Of a DNA stretch of 64,000 nucleotides, positions 1-12,327 are shown one piece after another; positions within the stretch are counted from its first letter, which is position 1; each line of letters opens with the position of its first letter. The notes beneath the pieces were generated by a model, which did no database searches, was not told where the DNA came from, and saw only the letters and a list, made by a program, of their open reading frames with translations. Origin of the DNA: Cryoendolithus antarcticus (taxonomy: Eukaryota > Ascomycota > Dothideomycetes > Cladosporiales > Cladosporiaceae); contig NAJO01000008.1 of the NCBI GenBank assembly GCA_002077065.1, positions 992,001-1,056,000 of the forward strand, written 5' to 3'. A program made the translations under genes and the position numbers.

Positions 1-519
1 GTACTCGCTCAGTAGAATCGTGACATAGCCGACGTAGGGGACGTAGCCGGCAACACTACCCACGACATCTTTCTTGCGATCCAGGAAAGTCTGCCCGCGT
101 GCGTAGAGCTCCGTGTCATCGGCAGCGTTGTTGTCGCCTTTCGTGAGAAGTTGCAGTGGCTTTGATCTGCTCTTCAGTCAGCAACGTGCCTTGCCTAGTC
201 ATACTGAGACCTGTAAAGCTTACCCTCCCCCAAATCTCCTGATAACCCTGTGCACAATAGGGATGTCCTTATCTCGCACATTGTACACAACAACCTCGCC
301 CACTTGTGTCTCTTGCCGTCTGTTCCACAGGAATAACAGGTCTCCTCGCTGGAACGCTGGCTCCATGCTGCCAGAGAGTACGACAACGATTGGTGATCCG
401 GAGTCTGTCACAACCGAGAGCCCTTTCCAGAGCATGAAGGCCGTCGAGAGCACGAGGGCGAACTGGAGGATTTGGGCGGCCAGCTGCCGAGGCTGCATGT
501 TGGCGAGTGAGCCGAACAT
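1..519 (-). CDS. SEC11: Signal peptidase complex catalytic subunit SEC11 (3' end cut by window)
   Basis: This is the ER signal peptidase (family S26B) that cleaves signal peptides from secretory proteins. Exon 1 runs from the ATG at 519 to about 224. It holds a short cytosolic N-terminus, one membrane segment (about residues 15-37), the catalytic serine in SGSMEP (Ser51) and the catalytic histidine in IPIVHRV (His90). A 57-bp intron (about 167-223, GTAAGC...CAG, CTGAC branch) follows. Exon 2 then gives the conserved LLTKGDNN...DD box and continues past base 1, so the last residues are missing. The alternative acceptor at 170 would add one residue. Seen: motifs and frame. Known: the Ser-His-Asp arrangement of eukaryotic SEC11. 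Confidence 0.95.
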
Positions 520-1336
520 CGTGGCGGTGGTGTCGAGTTAGCAAGCGGTAGGTTGAATCTGACTATTCGCAGAGGAAAGTGTCTCTGCAGGTCAGAAACT
601 TCACTAACCACGCTTGCACTCGCGATTTGTCATTTGCTTTGAGTAGCGACGTAGTATCATGAAGTCGGAGTGGACCTGTACAGGATATCTATACAATCCA
701 ACGTGTCTACAACATTTAGACGACATATTCGCGCGCTAGGGTCGGCCCCTGCCGAAGCTCTGTTGCTCGACTTCATCTGTCTCACTCTCGATCCGAGCTT
801 CACCGCGATAGGGTCAGTCGCAGAAGGCCGTTTTGACTTGACAACGTTGAGGTGCCTTCCGGCCTCTGGTATGGAGTGTTTCCAATCGCATCATTCTCAG
901 GCGTTACGCTACACTTCAAGTCCAAAATGGAATGCGTACACGTTCGGCGATTAGCACGCATCGCTCTGCAGAGCCCACTTCAGCTGCTTTGTATGAGCAA
1001 CTTGTCCATCACTGTCGAGATGAGAGAGTGGAACCACGCGTTACTCAATGGTGCAGGCGCCCAATATGTCGTTCCAGTGAGGATGTCTGTCTCAAGCTCC
1101 GAAATGAATCATAGCAGTAGCGAACGCCAATGTGGTTCTAGTGGTTATACATCAGTGCAAGAGCTCACTCAGTCTGCAAATGACTTGACGGGATGCATGT
1201 GATTACACAAGGGTCAAATCACATGTTTCCCTCATGGGACTGGACGTAATACTCTTGCAAAGGTACTAACATCTTCTATTCTTCATCTACACATAAAGCA
1301 CCTCTACCTTACAGATCCACACGACACGAAACTACG
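520..1336. other. Intergenic, divergent SEC11 / PWWP gene
   Basis: This is the shared upstream region of two divergent genes. The short open frames here have no codon bias or recognisable motif. I see no tRNA or repeat. Confidence 0.5.
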
Positions 1337-2616
1337 ATGACGAAGGCAGACCCCCAGTTGGACCAAACCTACGTGATCAAGCTCAACGGTCAAGTCTGGC
1401 CGGTCGTGGTCTGCTATGAAGAACGCATGCCGGATCGCGAGCTCGAGAGGCGACAAGAGAAGCATCAAGTGGCCGTCATTGTACTTGGCTATCGCCAGTA
1501 GTAAGTCTGCACTATTCAACGGCTTGGACAGGGGCAACACTGACGGAAGTCAGCTGCTGGGTCAACCCAGCGAATCTGCGAACGTACAATCCGGACATCA
1601 ACCACGCTGCGGTTACAAAATCGACTTCGTACGACGAGGGCTCGTCACTCGCAGCTCAGGAGGAGAAACGCTGCATAGCATTCAAGCAGGATGCGCCAAT
1701 GCTGAAGGATGCCAACTTCTGGCATAACTACATTCATCAGGAGAAGGTCGCAGCTCCGATGCTTCTCTCACGCCAGTCGCGCTCGATCAGCACTTCACCG
1801 ACGAACTCGGGTCGCTCGTGTCACTCCGAAACCAGACCAAAGGTGACCGCGCGCAAGCGTTCCGCATCACCTACACTCGATGCTTGCAGGGAGCCCAAGA
1901 GAAGGCTCTCGCAACCTCAACGGGACGCACTCACGGCTGGCGAAGGACCCGTGTCCTACCACTTCCCTACGCACGAGGATATCGTAGCTCTTAAAGACGA
2001 AGCTACCGATCACGAATATATCGCGGTGGTGGGCAGACGCGCTCTGCCACTGCTGATTTCGAGGCTTGGTGTCGAGCGCGTACCCGTAATGAAGAACTGT
2101 CGCTTCCCATCTCGAGACTACGGAGACTACCTGCCACTCACCATGGAAATGCCGCATATCAGCGCAAAGGAGTTCAAAGCAGTTGCGGAGTTTCTGGCTA
2201 TCGGTGCATTCGCTCCGAAGCTGCGCGAGCTGCCTCCGTCAATCGAGTACGAAGAAGGCGATGACCTCGAGCCTGTCATCGATCATGCAAAGACAATCAG
2301 TCTGGCATACCGCGCCGCTTCGTGGTTCCAGATGCCGGATCTGCAAGCTGACTGCATGAAAAAGCTGCGCCACATGGGTGCTCTGTCAGGGCCAGCGTTG
2401 ATGGGCCTAGAAGCTGGAAGTCGTGGGTGCGATCAGTGGGGCATGGAAGAACGCAGCAGCTTGCATGGCCTTGCGCTGCATGGACTGGCTCGAGACTTCT
2501 TCAAGATCATGGAGATCGATGGCGTGGTTCTGTCGACGTATCTACAAGAGAAGAAGAGTCCAATGATGGAAATTACCCGAAGGCTGTGTGCCGCGAACGG
2601 TGCCCAGATCGAGTAG
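1337..2616 (+). CDS. PWWP-domain-like protein, unknown function
   Basis: Two exons are joined here: 1337-1500 and 1554-2616. They are separated by a 53-bp GTAAGT...CAG intron and give 408 aa. Exon 1 starts ATGACGAAGG and encodes YVIKLNGQVWPVVV. The sequence then reads VIVLGYRQY and, across the splice, CWVNPANLRTYNP. This order (W-P core, hydrophobic strand, G-x-x-x-Y-x-W-V, LRxY) resembles a PWWP domain, a reader of methylated histones and DNA. A basic Ser/Arg-rich linker (about residues 125-180) follows, then an alpha-helical C-terminal half with no family I can name. It could be a chromatin-associated protein (inference). The splice keeps frame exactly, which supports this start over the internal ATG at 1699. 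Confidence 0.7.
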
Positions 2617-3131
2617 CGCCCAGAGTTGCTGCACAGCTGATAGCTCGTCTGGCTGTACGCAGGAGCCTCACCTTCCTGCGCGGCGGAGAGCCTTGCTGTG
2701 GAGGCCACAATAAAATAGCGCCGGGTTCGTTCCTCTCAGCGATTCCTGCACATAGACCTTGGACACGAACGGCAGCAATAATGGCACGGAGGATGCGGGT
2801 GTTCTCCTTGTTTCCTAGGTGGCACGAGCGGAGTCGGACTCTCACCAGTGTGCTGTGGGTAGTTAGTATACCTGACTATGTCGAGAGTAGCTCAACACGA
2901 ACCCAGATGATTGCAGAGAGAATCCTCCGTTAGGCAGCGTAGTGGCTTTCGTCCTCTCCTTGTTTGGAGGTTGCTCCTGCCGTGAACTGACTCGAGTCCC
3001 GCGCCAAGTCCCGTCCAGCTTGACTTCCAGGTGTGCGAACCTCACTGTGAACGACCACACTTCCGCACCCACTCCCCTCACCCTTATTCTTCCCTTATCA
3101 CTTCGCCCCCGGCTCACGTAGCGCCGCTCCA
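2617..3131. other. Intergenic: PWWP gene 3' end and NOT1 promoter
   Basis: No gene was seen. A pyrimidine-rich stretch at about 3073-3110 precedes the NOT1 start, as is common in promoters of filamentous fungi. Confidence 0.5.
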
Positions 3132-3155
3132 ATGTGCGCCGCGTCGCACCGATGA
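3132..3155 (+). promoter_or_regulatory. Possible uORF overlapping the NOT1 start codon
   Basis: An ATG at 3132 opens a seven-codon frame (M-C-A-A-S-H-R). It ends with TGA at 3153-3155, overlapping the NOT1 ATG (3152-3154) as ATGA. If the transcript starts upstream of 3132, ribosomes would stop exactly on the NOT1 start. This could allow reinitiation or leaky-scanning control. The overlap is seen; its use is inferred. Confidence 0.4.
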
Positions 3156-6100
3156 GCGACCGCCTCTCCAATTCCTCCCAGGATCACTCCCTGCCCACCA
3201 ACTCCACACCCGGCGCACGAGGCACAAGACCACCGCCAACCCAACCGCAGACGCCCTGGTCAGGCACTGCAGCTCGACAGCTACAACGCGGCGTTCCCGC
3301 CCCTATAACAACATCCGCGACATCCTCGCGACCATCCACCACCGCCGATAGCCCTTCACGTGCTCAGCGAATAACTTCCCCACTTGGCAGCAGCTCCCCC
3401 GGCGGCGTAGTCCGCTTCACTCGACACTCACCCTCAGTCTCATTATCTACTGCCGTCTCACCGACATCCTCCACGGGACCACATTCCACCACTGCCTCCT
3501 CCCCTAACCAGCTGAAGGGGCTCGTGGTCACACAGCTGGACATCCTCCTCCGCACCATCAAAGACGACGGCGGCGAGACTGAACGCTGGCAAGCGCAGGC
3601 GGCTAAGATCCGCCGCTTGGTGGAGGAGAACATGGAGGTGTACCCGCAGTACTTCCGCCGGCTGCTGCAAAGCAATGCGGGAGTCGTGTTCCCGAACGCA
3701 TTTCGGCAGCCGGCCGATGGCGCTGCAGCGGGGAATTACCAACTGTTAGTGCAGGAGTTGCAGAAGCTATCGCAAGATCCACAACAGGCTGTCAAGATTG
3801 CTGAGGCGCTAGACACGAGCGACGGGGACGTGTTCCGGGATCTTGACCTACAAGGTCTAGTGGATCACTTCCGGTTGAGTCCGATAGCAAAGATCGCTCT
3901 GGCTTTGTCGTGTCGGAGGGCGGCAAAGTCAGAGCTACGAGCAAAGGGTAAGTCTGCTACTATTGTGTGCTCTATTGAGCAAACCAACCCGAGAAGTGTT
4001 TCACAAGCGGAGTGAAGGCTAACGTGCAATCAGGTGACGCGATACTCACGTCGAACTTCTCATCATTTCTTTCCGCAGTGGCACTGAAACAACCATCGAG
4101 CATCAACACGAACGTCAGCGACGAGGTGATCGCATCGATCATAGATAGGCTGGTCCAGGATCCCCCGAGAATCTGGGGAGAAGAGCAGCGCGAGAACCTG
4201 AAGTACGCGACACTTGGCAGATACAGTGATTTGAAGAAGAGACCTCCACCATCGGTGGAATCCGCGATTGCACTCATGGAGCTACTGGAATTATCAGACG
4301 GAAGGCTTGCGCGACACATACAAAGAGCTGGACCAGAGTGCACAGCGACGCTGGAGGCGTGTAAAGATGTGTTGGCTGGCGTGCCAACACAGGACATAGC
4401 TTATCGGCCGATAGCTATGGCTCTGCTGTTCATGGCGATTGCCGAGAATGGAGAAGCGTACGACCTTGGCGTATTCGTACAAGCAATAAGACAGCACCGC
4501 GCAGGCGCGAAGATCGACTGGGCAGACGTTGTGCAAGGTTTCGATGTCAACAAGCTAAGTGTCACGAAGAAGCAGTTCCTGGTCATGTACAATGCGCTTC
4601 TGCCACTCGCCCGAGAGTACACGAATTTCGACATTCAAAACCTCTGGGGTGGTGCATGGAATGCGCCGGATACTCAACTTAGCTTTGTCGTGGCATTCCT
4701 TTCGACCACACCAGACGAACTGGATGTCAGTCAAATCCCTAATTTGCGCCAGAGCTTCACTCTCGATGACTTTCAAGGCGCCTCTGCCAGCGTCAGAGAG
4801 TTCGCTGAGAAGGCAGTGAAACATCCACTTGTGTCAATGGACGCGACTGCCGCACTGTTCACCATGATATTCCAGTCGCAGGAAAGTTACAATCGAGCAC
4901 AGCAGATGTCAATTCCGGAAACGCTCATCAACCCGAACATGACTACGTTCGTCTGTGCTGCTGCCGCTGTGCCAAAGCCTTGGGGACAGCTGCAGGATCA
5001 GGCGTTGAAGCAGCTTTTCTTCCCCTTTCTCCTGAAGCAGCACGAGAACTACGACTTCGTCATGAACGCGCTGTGGCGCATCGAGAAACAGTGGGTCGCC
5101 ACAAGAATGGTGGAATTCTACACGCAGGACAACAACCTTATCAGCATCATCTACGAGCACGCCATGGAACACGGATGGTTGGAAGTTCTGCTTACTATTC
5201 AAAGCACCTTCGTCCTTGAATTGGCGATGTACGCGCATGGTAAGGGAACGTGCGACCTTGACGACTTCGCACAACAGCACGTCAGCAATATGGGTGTTCC
5301 CGCGTTTGCAAGTGCGATCGTCAACTTCCTCCGCAACAAGATCGAGTACGAATCGATAGTTCAACGGCCGTTAGAGGTGAATGAGGATGGATCTCCAGCA
5401 CAACCTCCAGCACCGATGCCATCAATACAGCTCAAATCGGTGCACAAGCTTCTGTCTATGATCCAGGACGTAATATCCGAAGAGGAGCTCATCCCGACTG
5501 TTCGCCTTGCCATCCAGCCTTACCCAAGACTCATCAACTTTGGAGAGGACGAGAAGCTGGACGCTATCATCCTGGCGAACAACGCGTCGGGTAACACGCT
5601 ACCTCATGATGTCGTTGCCCAAATGGAAGAGCAATACAAAAAGATGTATGGCAACGGTGTTGATGCGAACGATGTTATCGAAGAGCTCAAACGCCTCAAA
5701 CAATCGAGCGACCCTGCCGATCAGGATTTGTTCGTGGGTATGATCCATGGACTTTTCGATGAGTATAACTGTTTCGGCGAGTACCCGAATGAGGCGCTGG
5801 CAACTACTGCGGTCCTGTTTGGCGGCCTCATCAAGTATGAGGTGCTGTCTGGCTTCAGCCTGAGGATCGCGCTGCAGATGGTGTTTGATGCTGTGACACT
5901 GTACACCAACGAAGACTCGATGTGGAAGTTCGGCATGCAGGCACTACTCCACTTCATGGACCGCTTCTCCGACTGGCCGGAGCTAGCGCAGCGTGTGTTG
6001 CTCATCGACAGCTTGGCTGATACGCAGGTAAGCGCAGCTGCGGAGAAAGTCATGGCCGAGCTACGACAGGAGAACGGCAGCATGAACGGCGACGCAGTCA

Positions 6101-9100
6101 ACGGACTGCCCAACGGAACATTGGACGAGGACTTTCCAGTCGACGCGCCCATCTCGAACTTCACGAGCATTGGTGTAGACCAGCCACATCGACAAGACAT
6201 CTATGAAACACCTGATGATGACGTGTCTGACAAGGTCATCTTCGTTCTCAATAACATGTCTAAGAGAAACCTTGAAGAGAAGTTCAAGGATCTGCAAGGC
6301 GCACTCGAGAAACGGCATCACCCGTGGTTTGCGCACTACTTGGTCGAAGAGCTGGCTAAGTCGCAGCCCAACTACCAAGCGCTATACTTGCAGCTTCTCG
6401 AGAATTTTGATCAAAAGGCGCTTTGGACCGAGGTCTTGCGCGAGACGTATCTCAGCTGCGCTAAGATGCTAAACGCGCAAGCGACAATGGACTCTCCGCA
6501 AGAACGCACCAGCCTCAAGAGCCTCGCAGGCTGGCTTGGGTCACTCACACTCGCTCGCAATCTGCCGATACTGCACCGTAATCTTTCTGTGAAGGACCTA
6601 CTTCTGGAAGCCTACGACAGCCAGCGACTCATCATTGCCATCCCGTTCACATGCAAGGTTCTTGTGCATGCGGCCAAGTCGAGCATCTTCCAGCCGCCGA
6701 ATCCATGGTTGATGGAGCTGCTTGGCTTTCTTGCTGAGCTATACTACATGCCGGAACTCAAGCTCAATCAGAAGTTCGAGATTGAGGTCTTGTGTAAGGA
6801 GCTTAGTCTCGACATCAATAAGATCACACCTCTCGACGTGATCAGCTCGAGGCCACCACTGCATGAGATGAACATGCTCCAGCAGTACATACCCGAAGGC
6901 GGACCCGATGGCTTCGGTGAGATGCATCTTATGGGCCTGTCCAAGAGGGCTGCAAGCGAACGGTTCACTCCGGAGGCAGTGATTGCAGCTCTGCCAGATC
7001 TCGGCAACGTACTGCAAATTCCACAGGCTGCTGGCAATGTGACGCAACCGCAGCTTCGCACTATCTTCATCAACGCGGCACAACAGGCGATCTACGAGAT
7101 CATTGCACCAGTCGTGGAACGCTCAGTGACTATTGCGGCTATCGCGACCGCGGAGCTGATTCAGAAGGACTTTGCTGTCGAGAGTGATGTGGAGAAGCTG
7201 CGGACTGCCGCTCATACTATGGGCCGGAGCTTGTCTGGTAGTCTTGCACTCGTGACTTGCAAAGAGCCACTACGGATGAGTATAATGAACAACATCCGCA
7301 TGTTGGCATCGACTAGCCTGCCCGTCCAACCGCCGGAAGGTCAGATTTTGATGTTCGTGAACGACAACATTGACACGGTGTGCAGTCTCGTTGAGCAGGC
7401 AGCTGAAGAGCACTCGCTGTCAGAGGCAGATGCGCAGCTGCAGCAAGCTGTCGAGATCCGGCGTCAGCACAACGAACAGCGACCGAATGAGCCGTACAAC
7501 AATCCTCCGATCACGCGCTGGTCACAGCTCATCCCAGAGCCGTTCAGTCAGCAGCTTGGTGGTCTTAACGAACAGCAGTATGGCATCTACCAGGACTTCG
7601 GTCGCGTCAAGGGCACCGCTGTGGCCTCCGCGCAGGCTATCAGCAGTGGTGTTGCAGATGCAAGCCGTCAGCTTGAGAACATCGTTTCCGACACAAGCTA
7701 CCTGTCGAACCTACAGACACCTGCCGATATGCACGCAGTGCCAAGGGCCGTTCCACAACAGCGAATGCAACAGATCGCGGGGCAAGGGCCAGCAGGGCAG
7801 CACGGCATGAATGGCTACGCAGAGTCCATCGGTCAGACTATCAGGAACATGCTGGACAATCTACAACAAGCGTGTCGCGAGGCTAGCGAGCAACACATTT
7901 CTGAGATTGCCAGCGACTCGACTGTGCGCAAACTATTCGAGCAGCTGGTGAACATCATCGACGTGACGCCAGGCAAAGAGGATCTCATTATCGCCACTGC
8001 GCAGGAGATACTGGGCCGCGTGTACCACTTCCCTGGAAAGCGACTTGAGATCGAAGTCTTGGTCAGGTTTCTGACCAGTCTATGCCGTATGTCGGTGCAT
8101 ACAATGCGTTACATCACGTCGCATCTGGCCATGCAGGAGGATGACAGAATCTTCAACGCACCTGTGACTGTTGTCATGGTCTCAGAGCGTCTGATGGATG
8201 TCGATCAGATCGATATGCTCACCGCAAAGGCTCTGAGACAGAAGCGGGTCGCTGCGCTACCTTTCTTGAGCGAGTTCGTCTCCGAAGTCATCCTCGGCAA
8301 CAGCGCAATACGTGCGTTCCGCTCGGACTTCACGCAGTCTTACGAGGCTCTCAGCGACTGGCTTGCTGAGGAACCAGATCTGAGGGCTGGCCGTGAGATC
8401 ATGTCAAAGCTGCAGCTGCCGACCGATCAGCCCAACGGCCTGCCCAGCCCACCGCTTTCCGAGAAGCAGGATCAGCTCGAGTACATCTTCGAGGAGTGGA
8501 TCCACCTTCAGCGCAAGAGATCGCCGCAGCGTGCGACTATCGCGTTTGCACAGCAGCTGCATGCCCAGCACGTGCTCGACACCGAGGAAGAGGCTATCAA
8601 GTTCTTCCGTTGCTGCATTGAGCTCGCAACAAACGCTCACGAGCGCGCGCTGTCACTGCCTTTCCCTACTAGCGACGGGCCGTACTTGCAAGTCGACGCG
8701 CTTGCGCAGCTGATCGCCGTGCTGGTTGTGCATCAGAGCTCGGACGATTCGGAGCGAGCTTCGCCCACCCGACTGTTCGCCTCGATTATGCGACTGATCT
8801 TCATGGTCTTCGCAAGCGAGTACGCGAAGCTGCAGGAGCGGTTCCCGGCTAGAGTCTACTTCCGCCTCTTCAGCTCGCTACTCTGCAGCATGCACGACAT
8901 TCGCCACCGACTCAGCGACTCGGAACGCGCCGAGATCCTCTCGAGCTTTGCGATGACGTTCAAGGCTCTGCAGCCAAAGCACTTCGAGGGCTTTGCGTTC
9001 AGCTGGCTGACGTTGGTCTCGCAAAGACTGTTCCTGCCGATGATGCTGCAACCGTCCGGCCGCCGAACTGGAACATGGGATGCTTTCCTTCGAATTCTAG

Positions 9101-9963
9101 GAGCACTGTTCAGGTTCTTCGGGCTTGCTGCAAACGAGGGCGAGAGCAACGGGTCGCTTAGGATGCTGTACCCGGGTATCTGCCGGCTGATGCTCATGTT
9201 ACACCGCGACTACCCGGAATTCTTGATCGAGAATCACGCTGTGCTGAATGCATTGATTCCCGAGCGAGTCTCGCAACTGCACAACCTCGTCAATAGTGCG
9301 GCGACACAGGTCGTGATGAGTGAGCAGCCGGATCCATTCGAGCGCGGACTGAAGATCAATCGACTCGACCAGGTGCGGCAGCTACCTGCAGTGCATACAG
9401 ATCACGCCAAGATCCTGCAAGATGCTGGCCTCTCCACACATCTAGAGAAAGCTCTCGAGGCGTCCGATGCCGACGTTCGAGCCATCCTGGCCTTCGTTGA
9501 CAAGCCCAACAAACCCATCGATACTAACACCTTGAACATCATGGTCCTCCACCTCGCCGTTGTAGCCACCAAAGCCAGCTCCGTATTCTCCGCCGCCTCA
9601 CCTCCAGCCCGTCTCCTAGACCGCCTTCTGACCCTCTCCCGGCCCGAGTTGCGCTTCCACCTCATCTGCGCCCTTACAAACCAGCTCCGCTACGTCAACG
9701 GTCACACGCAGTACTTCAGCACCGCGATGGTGCACTTCTTCAGCGCCGGGAGCGAGGATCTCCGTCAAGCGATGCTAGGCGTGTTTGTCAACAGGCTGAG
9801 TATGGCACGGCCGCATCCGTGGGGCTTGCTGGTGACTATGCTGGAGATCATTAAGAATCCTAGCTACGACGTCTGGGGTATGCCGTGGGTGAAGGCGCAT
9901 GGGCAGGTGGAGAATATGTTGATGACGCTCGTGCAGCATCAGGAGAGGGTGGGGAGTGCTTAG
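3152..9963 (+). CDS. NOT1: CCR4-NOT complex scaffold subunit NOT1
   Basis: Exons 3152-3947 and 4034-9963 give 2241 aa. The 86-bp intron is GTAAGT...CAG with a GCTAAC branch site. NOT1 is the scaffold of the cytoplasmic/nuclear deadenylase complex that shortens poly(A) tails and represses mRNAs. Seen in order: a Ser/Pro-rich disordered N-terminus (about 1-120), long helical HEAT-type repeats, the MIF4G-like CAF1-binding region (about 995-1200, starting near DKVIFVLNNMSKRNLEEKF), the DUF3819/CAF40-binding helical bundle (about 1250-1360) and the NOT1 C-terminal superfamily domain (about 1820-2230). The last one contains the stretch GICRLMLMLHRDYPEFLIEN. The length is as expected for fungal NOT1. 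The start at 3152 is the first in-frame ATG. Only a GTG lies in frame upstream. Confidence 0.97.
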
Positions 9964-10649
9964 AAGGCTGCTGCACGGGCTTTCAGGTCAAAGAAGCAGG
10001 GTCTGGGAAGGAGAGCGATACAGCGGCAAGATACCCATCAGCCGGGGAGATGAAGCGATTGATGGGGAGGGGCATAGAAAGTCTGGGTTCGGGTTGGCGT
10101 ATAAGGACGGTCGTTTCTTCTGGGGCAAAGTTTTGGAGGCAATGAAAGAGGACTGCTGTATGCTAGAAAGCTTGCATTGGGAGGCGCGTGTCGATCACTC
10201 AAGACGATATGAGGAAAGTCGGCGCCTGGGGGGGATCTGTAGAATAGCAGTACGTGTATAATGTGACTTGGACTTACCTCGTAGCCTGCAAGTACATTTC
10301 TCCTATCTCTCCTGAGCCTTGAAGCTGGGGCTTTGATACTGACGGTCGTTCATTCAAGCAGACTGAACTGGACTGACAAGTGACACCAACCAAGATCACC
10401 ATGCTACGTGGCGCAAGCGGCGGTAGGTGGACATACATATAGTCATTATGTTTACTCAAACTATCTCAATGCCTCGTACATTGACACAGCCAGATACAAG
10501 TAGCCTCCCATTTTACCGCATCGCCTAGAACGCCAGAAAGCCAGTGTTTTCGTCCCTGTCGCCAATGCCCCCATCGGCTTCTTGCCTTCGTCGATCCAAA
10601 TGTACAAGTTTTGCCGTGTACCGAGAAATTCCAGTTTGCGACCACCTTC
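9964..10649. other. Intergenic between convergent NOT1 and DUF7137 gene
   Basis: These are the 3' flanks of two converging genes. Nothing coding or repetitive was recognised. It is presumably 3' UTR and terminators. Confidence 0.5.
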
Positions 10650-11579
10650 TCAGAATACCCCAGCAACCCCAGCGAACCACCCGAAGCTCAGCACCGTTAC
10701 TCCCACAACCCCCAGCAGCACCGCCCAAGTCTGTCTTTCCAGTGTGCTCACGCCGTTACAAGTCGCGCACACAAAATCGCTCAGCGGCGTATAAGCCTGC
10801 GGACTATACATCCCAAACGTGAACTGACTATACGTGCCCAAATACCCCGCCGCGGGCGCAGCAGTAACATCCTTCGCCGCATCGTGTATGATCAACGTGT
10901 ACTTCTCCGTCAACAGCGGAATCGTAGCATTGCTCTGATACGCGCCCGTGTCCCACAAGATGGTTTGCGTCGGTTGGAAGGTTTGGTTCATGCTTATGGT
11001 GTAGGTGGCTTGGTTCGCGGAGCACGAGGCGAGGATGTCTATGTAGGAGGGCGTTGCTGAGAGGGAGGTGTAGTTCCAGGCGAAGGTTATGTAGTCGGCG
11101 ATTTTGTAGTAGGAGGCGGGGGACATGGCGTTGGGGGTTATCATGCTGACGCCGCCGGCGGGGAGGCGCGGGTCGTAGGAGGTTACTGCGGTGTTTGTCG
11201 TTTGCGTGCCGGTGCGGCGGTTGGTGCCGGTCGCGGTCCCTGTTTGTCGCGCTGTGCCTGTGCCTGAAGAGCCGCCTGTTGTCTCGGTGGAGCCGTCTGT
11301 GTTTGTGGCTGTGGAGTCTCCGCCTGTGGAGGTGAGGGGTGGGAGGGTCTCGGTGTTGTCTGTGTTGGTGGGGTCGGCGGTGGAGCTCTCCGGTGTGTCG
11401 GTCGGAGTCGTTGAGAAGGAGAGATTGAAGCTGGTCTTTGTGGTCGCGTCCTGTCGCTCAACGAGCTCTGGCTCTGCATCCCGTCTGAGAGCCTCGGCGG
11501 GTTCTCGCTTGTCCCATGGCCATGCTGATGAGGCAGCAGCAAACGCCGTCGCTGCTGCTAGTATTGATGATGTCCGCAT
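10650..11579 (-). CDS. DUF7137 secreted, membrane-anchored protein
   Basis: A single exon of 309 aa. It has an N-terminal signal peptide (hydrophobic AAATAFAAASSAW) followed by dibasic sites. A long Ser/Thr/Gly-rich linker (about 45-150) is probably heavily O-glycosylated. A globular domain (about 155-275) follows, containing GGVSMITPNAMSPASYYKI and WNYTSLS. A hydrophobic C-terminal segment (about 284-309) could be a transmembrane anchor. This layout matches the fungal DUF7137 family, whose function is not established. Several N-x-S/T sites fit a secretory-pathway protein. The very high Thr/Ser content produces long shadow frames on the other strand. Confidence 0.8.
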   Translation of the reverse strand: MRTSSILAAATAFAAASSAWPWDKREPAEALRRDAEPELVERQDATTKTSFNLSFSTTPTDTPESSTADPTNTDNTETLPPLTSTGGDSTATNTDGSTETTGGSSGTGTARQTGTATGTNRRTGTQTTNTAVTSYDPRLPAGGVSMITPNAMSPASYYKIADYITFAWNYTSLSATPSYIDILASCSANQATYTISMNQTFQPTQTILWDTGAYQSNATIPLLTEKYTLIIHDAAKDVTAAPAAGYLGTYSQFTFGMYSPQAYTPLSDFVCATCNGVSTLERQTWAVLLGVVGVTVLSFGWFAGVAGVF

Positions 11580-12327
11580 GATCGCGAGGTATGTGTGCTG
11601 TGTCCCTCCGTCCTCTTACTCCCCAAGCCTGACTGCACGCAAATTGCGGCAAAGCCGGCGTGTAGTGAGCGTCTCCTGTTGCCACTTCTCACGGCCAGTG
11701 CAATCCGGCTTCCCCTTCAGTACCTCAGGAAATCACTTCGGTAACGAGAGATGGCGTTGAAGCGAATGTGTTAGTCAATGTGGTGGGCGTAGTGGCAACG
11801 GTGAAATGTAGTACGACGACTTTCCTGCAGCAATGGTCAACACTGATGCAGGGGGCACGGTCCCTGTCGCTATTCCTGGCGCACAGACTTCCGGACGATC
11901 TGCGTAAGGTGCTTTCAACATGAACATACTCCTCGAAATTTGGAGTTCGCTGTTGGACATATTGACATTCGCTATCAGTTGACGATGCCATCTATTGACA
12001 ATGCACCAATGCCAGGGTGCGAGGCTTGTGGATATATATACTCGATACAATATGTAGCAGATGCATTGCGTCTCCCCGGCGATTGAGAAAGCGCCACAAA
12101 GCTTGACATCGAGCCGCAAAGCCCCACAGCACCTGCATAAAACGGAAGATCTCAAGTACGCCCTGGGTGCTGAGTACTCGAACAGAGACAGTAGTCAATA
12201 TGTGCACTTGTACGCACACACTACGACTCGTGCCGTAGACTGACTAGGGACTATTTACATATTACCTTGGACAACGTCGGGGCATGACGCCCTCACCAGG
12301 TCCGCAGACATGAAGCGCGCGGCAGGG
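11580..12327. other. Intergenic: DUF7137 gene promoter and F-box gene 3' flank
   Basis: No coding signal or repeat was seen beyond short random frames. A TATATATA-like stretch lies near 12032-12040. Confidence 0.4.

Noticed and set aside
11191..11760. Plus-strand valine/serine-rich frame of 189 codons
   Set aside because: It is antisense to the Thr/Ser-rich linker of the DUF7137 protein. The composition is a direct reflection of that repeat.
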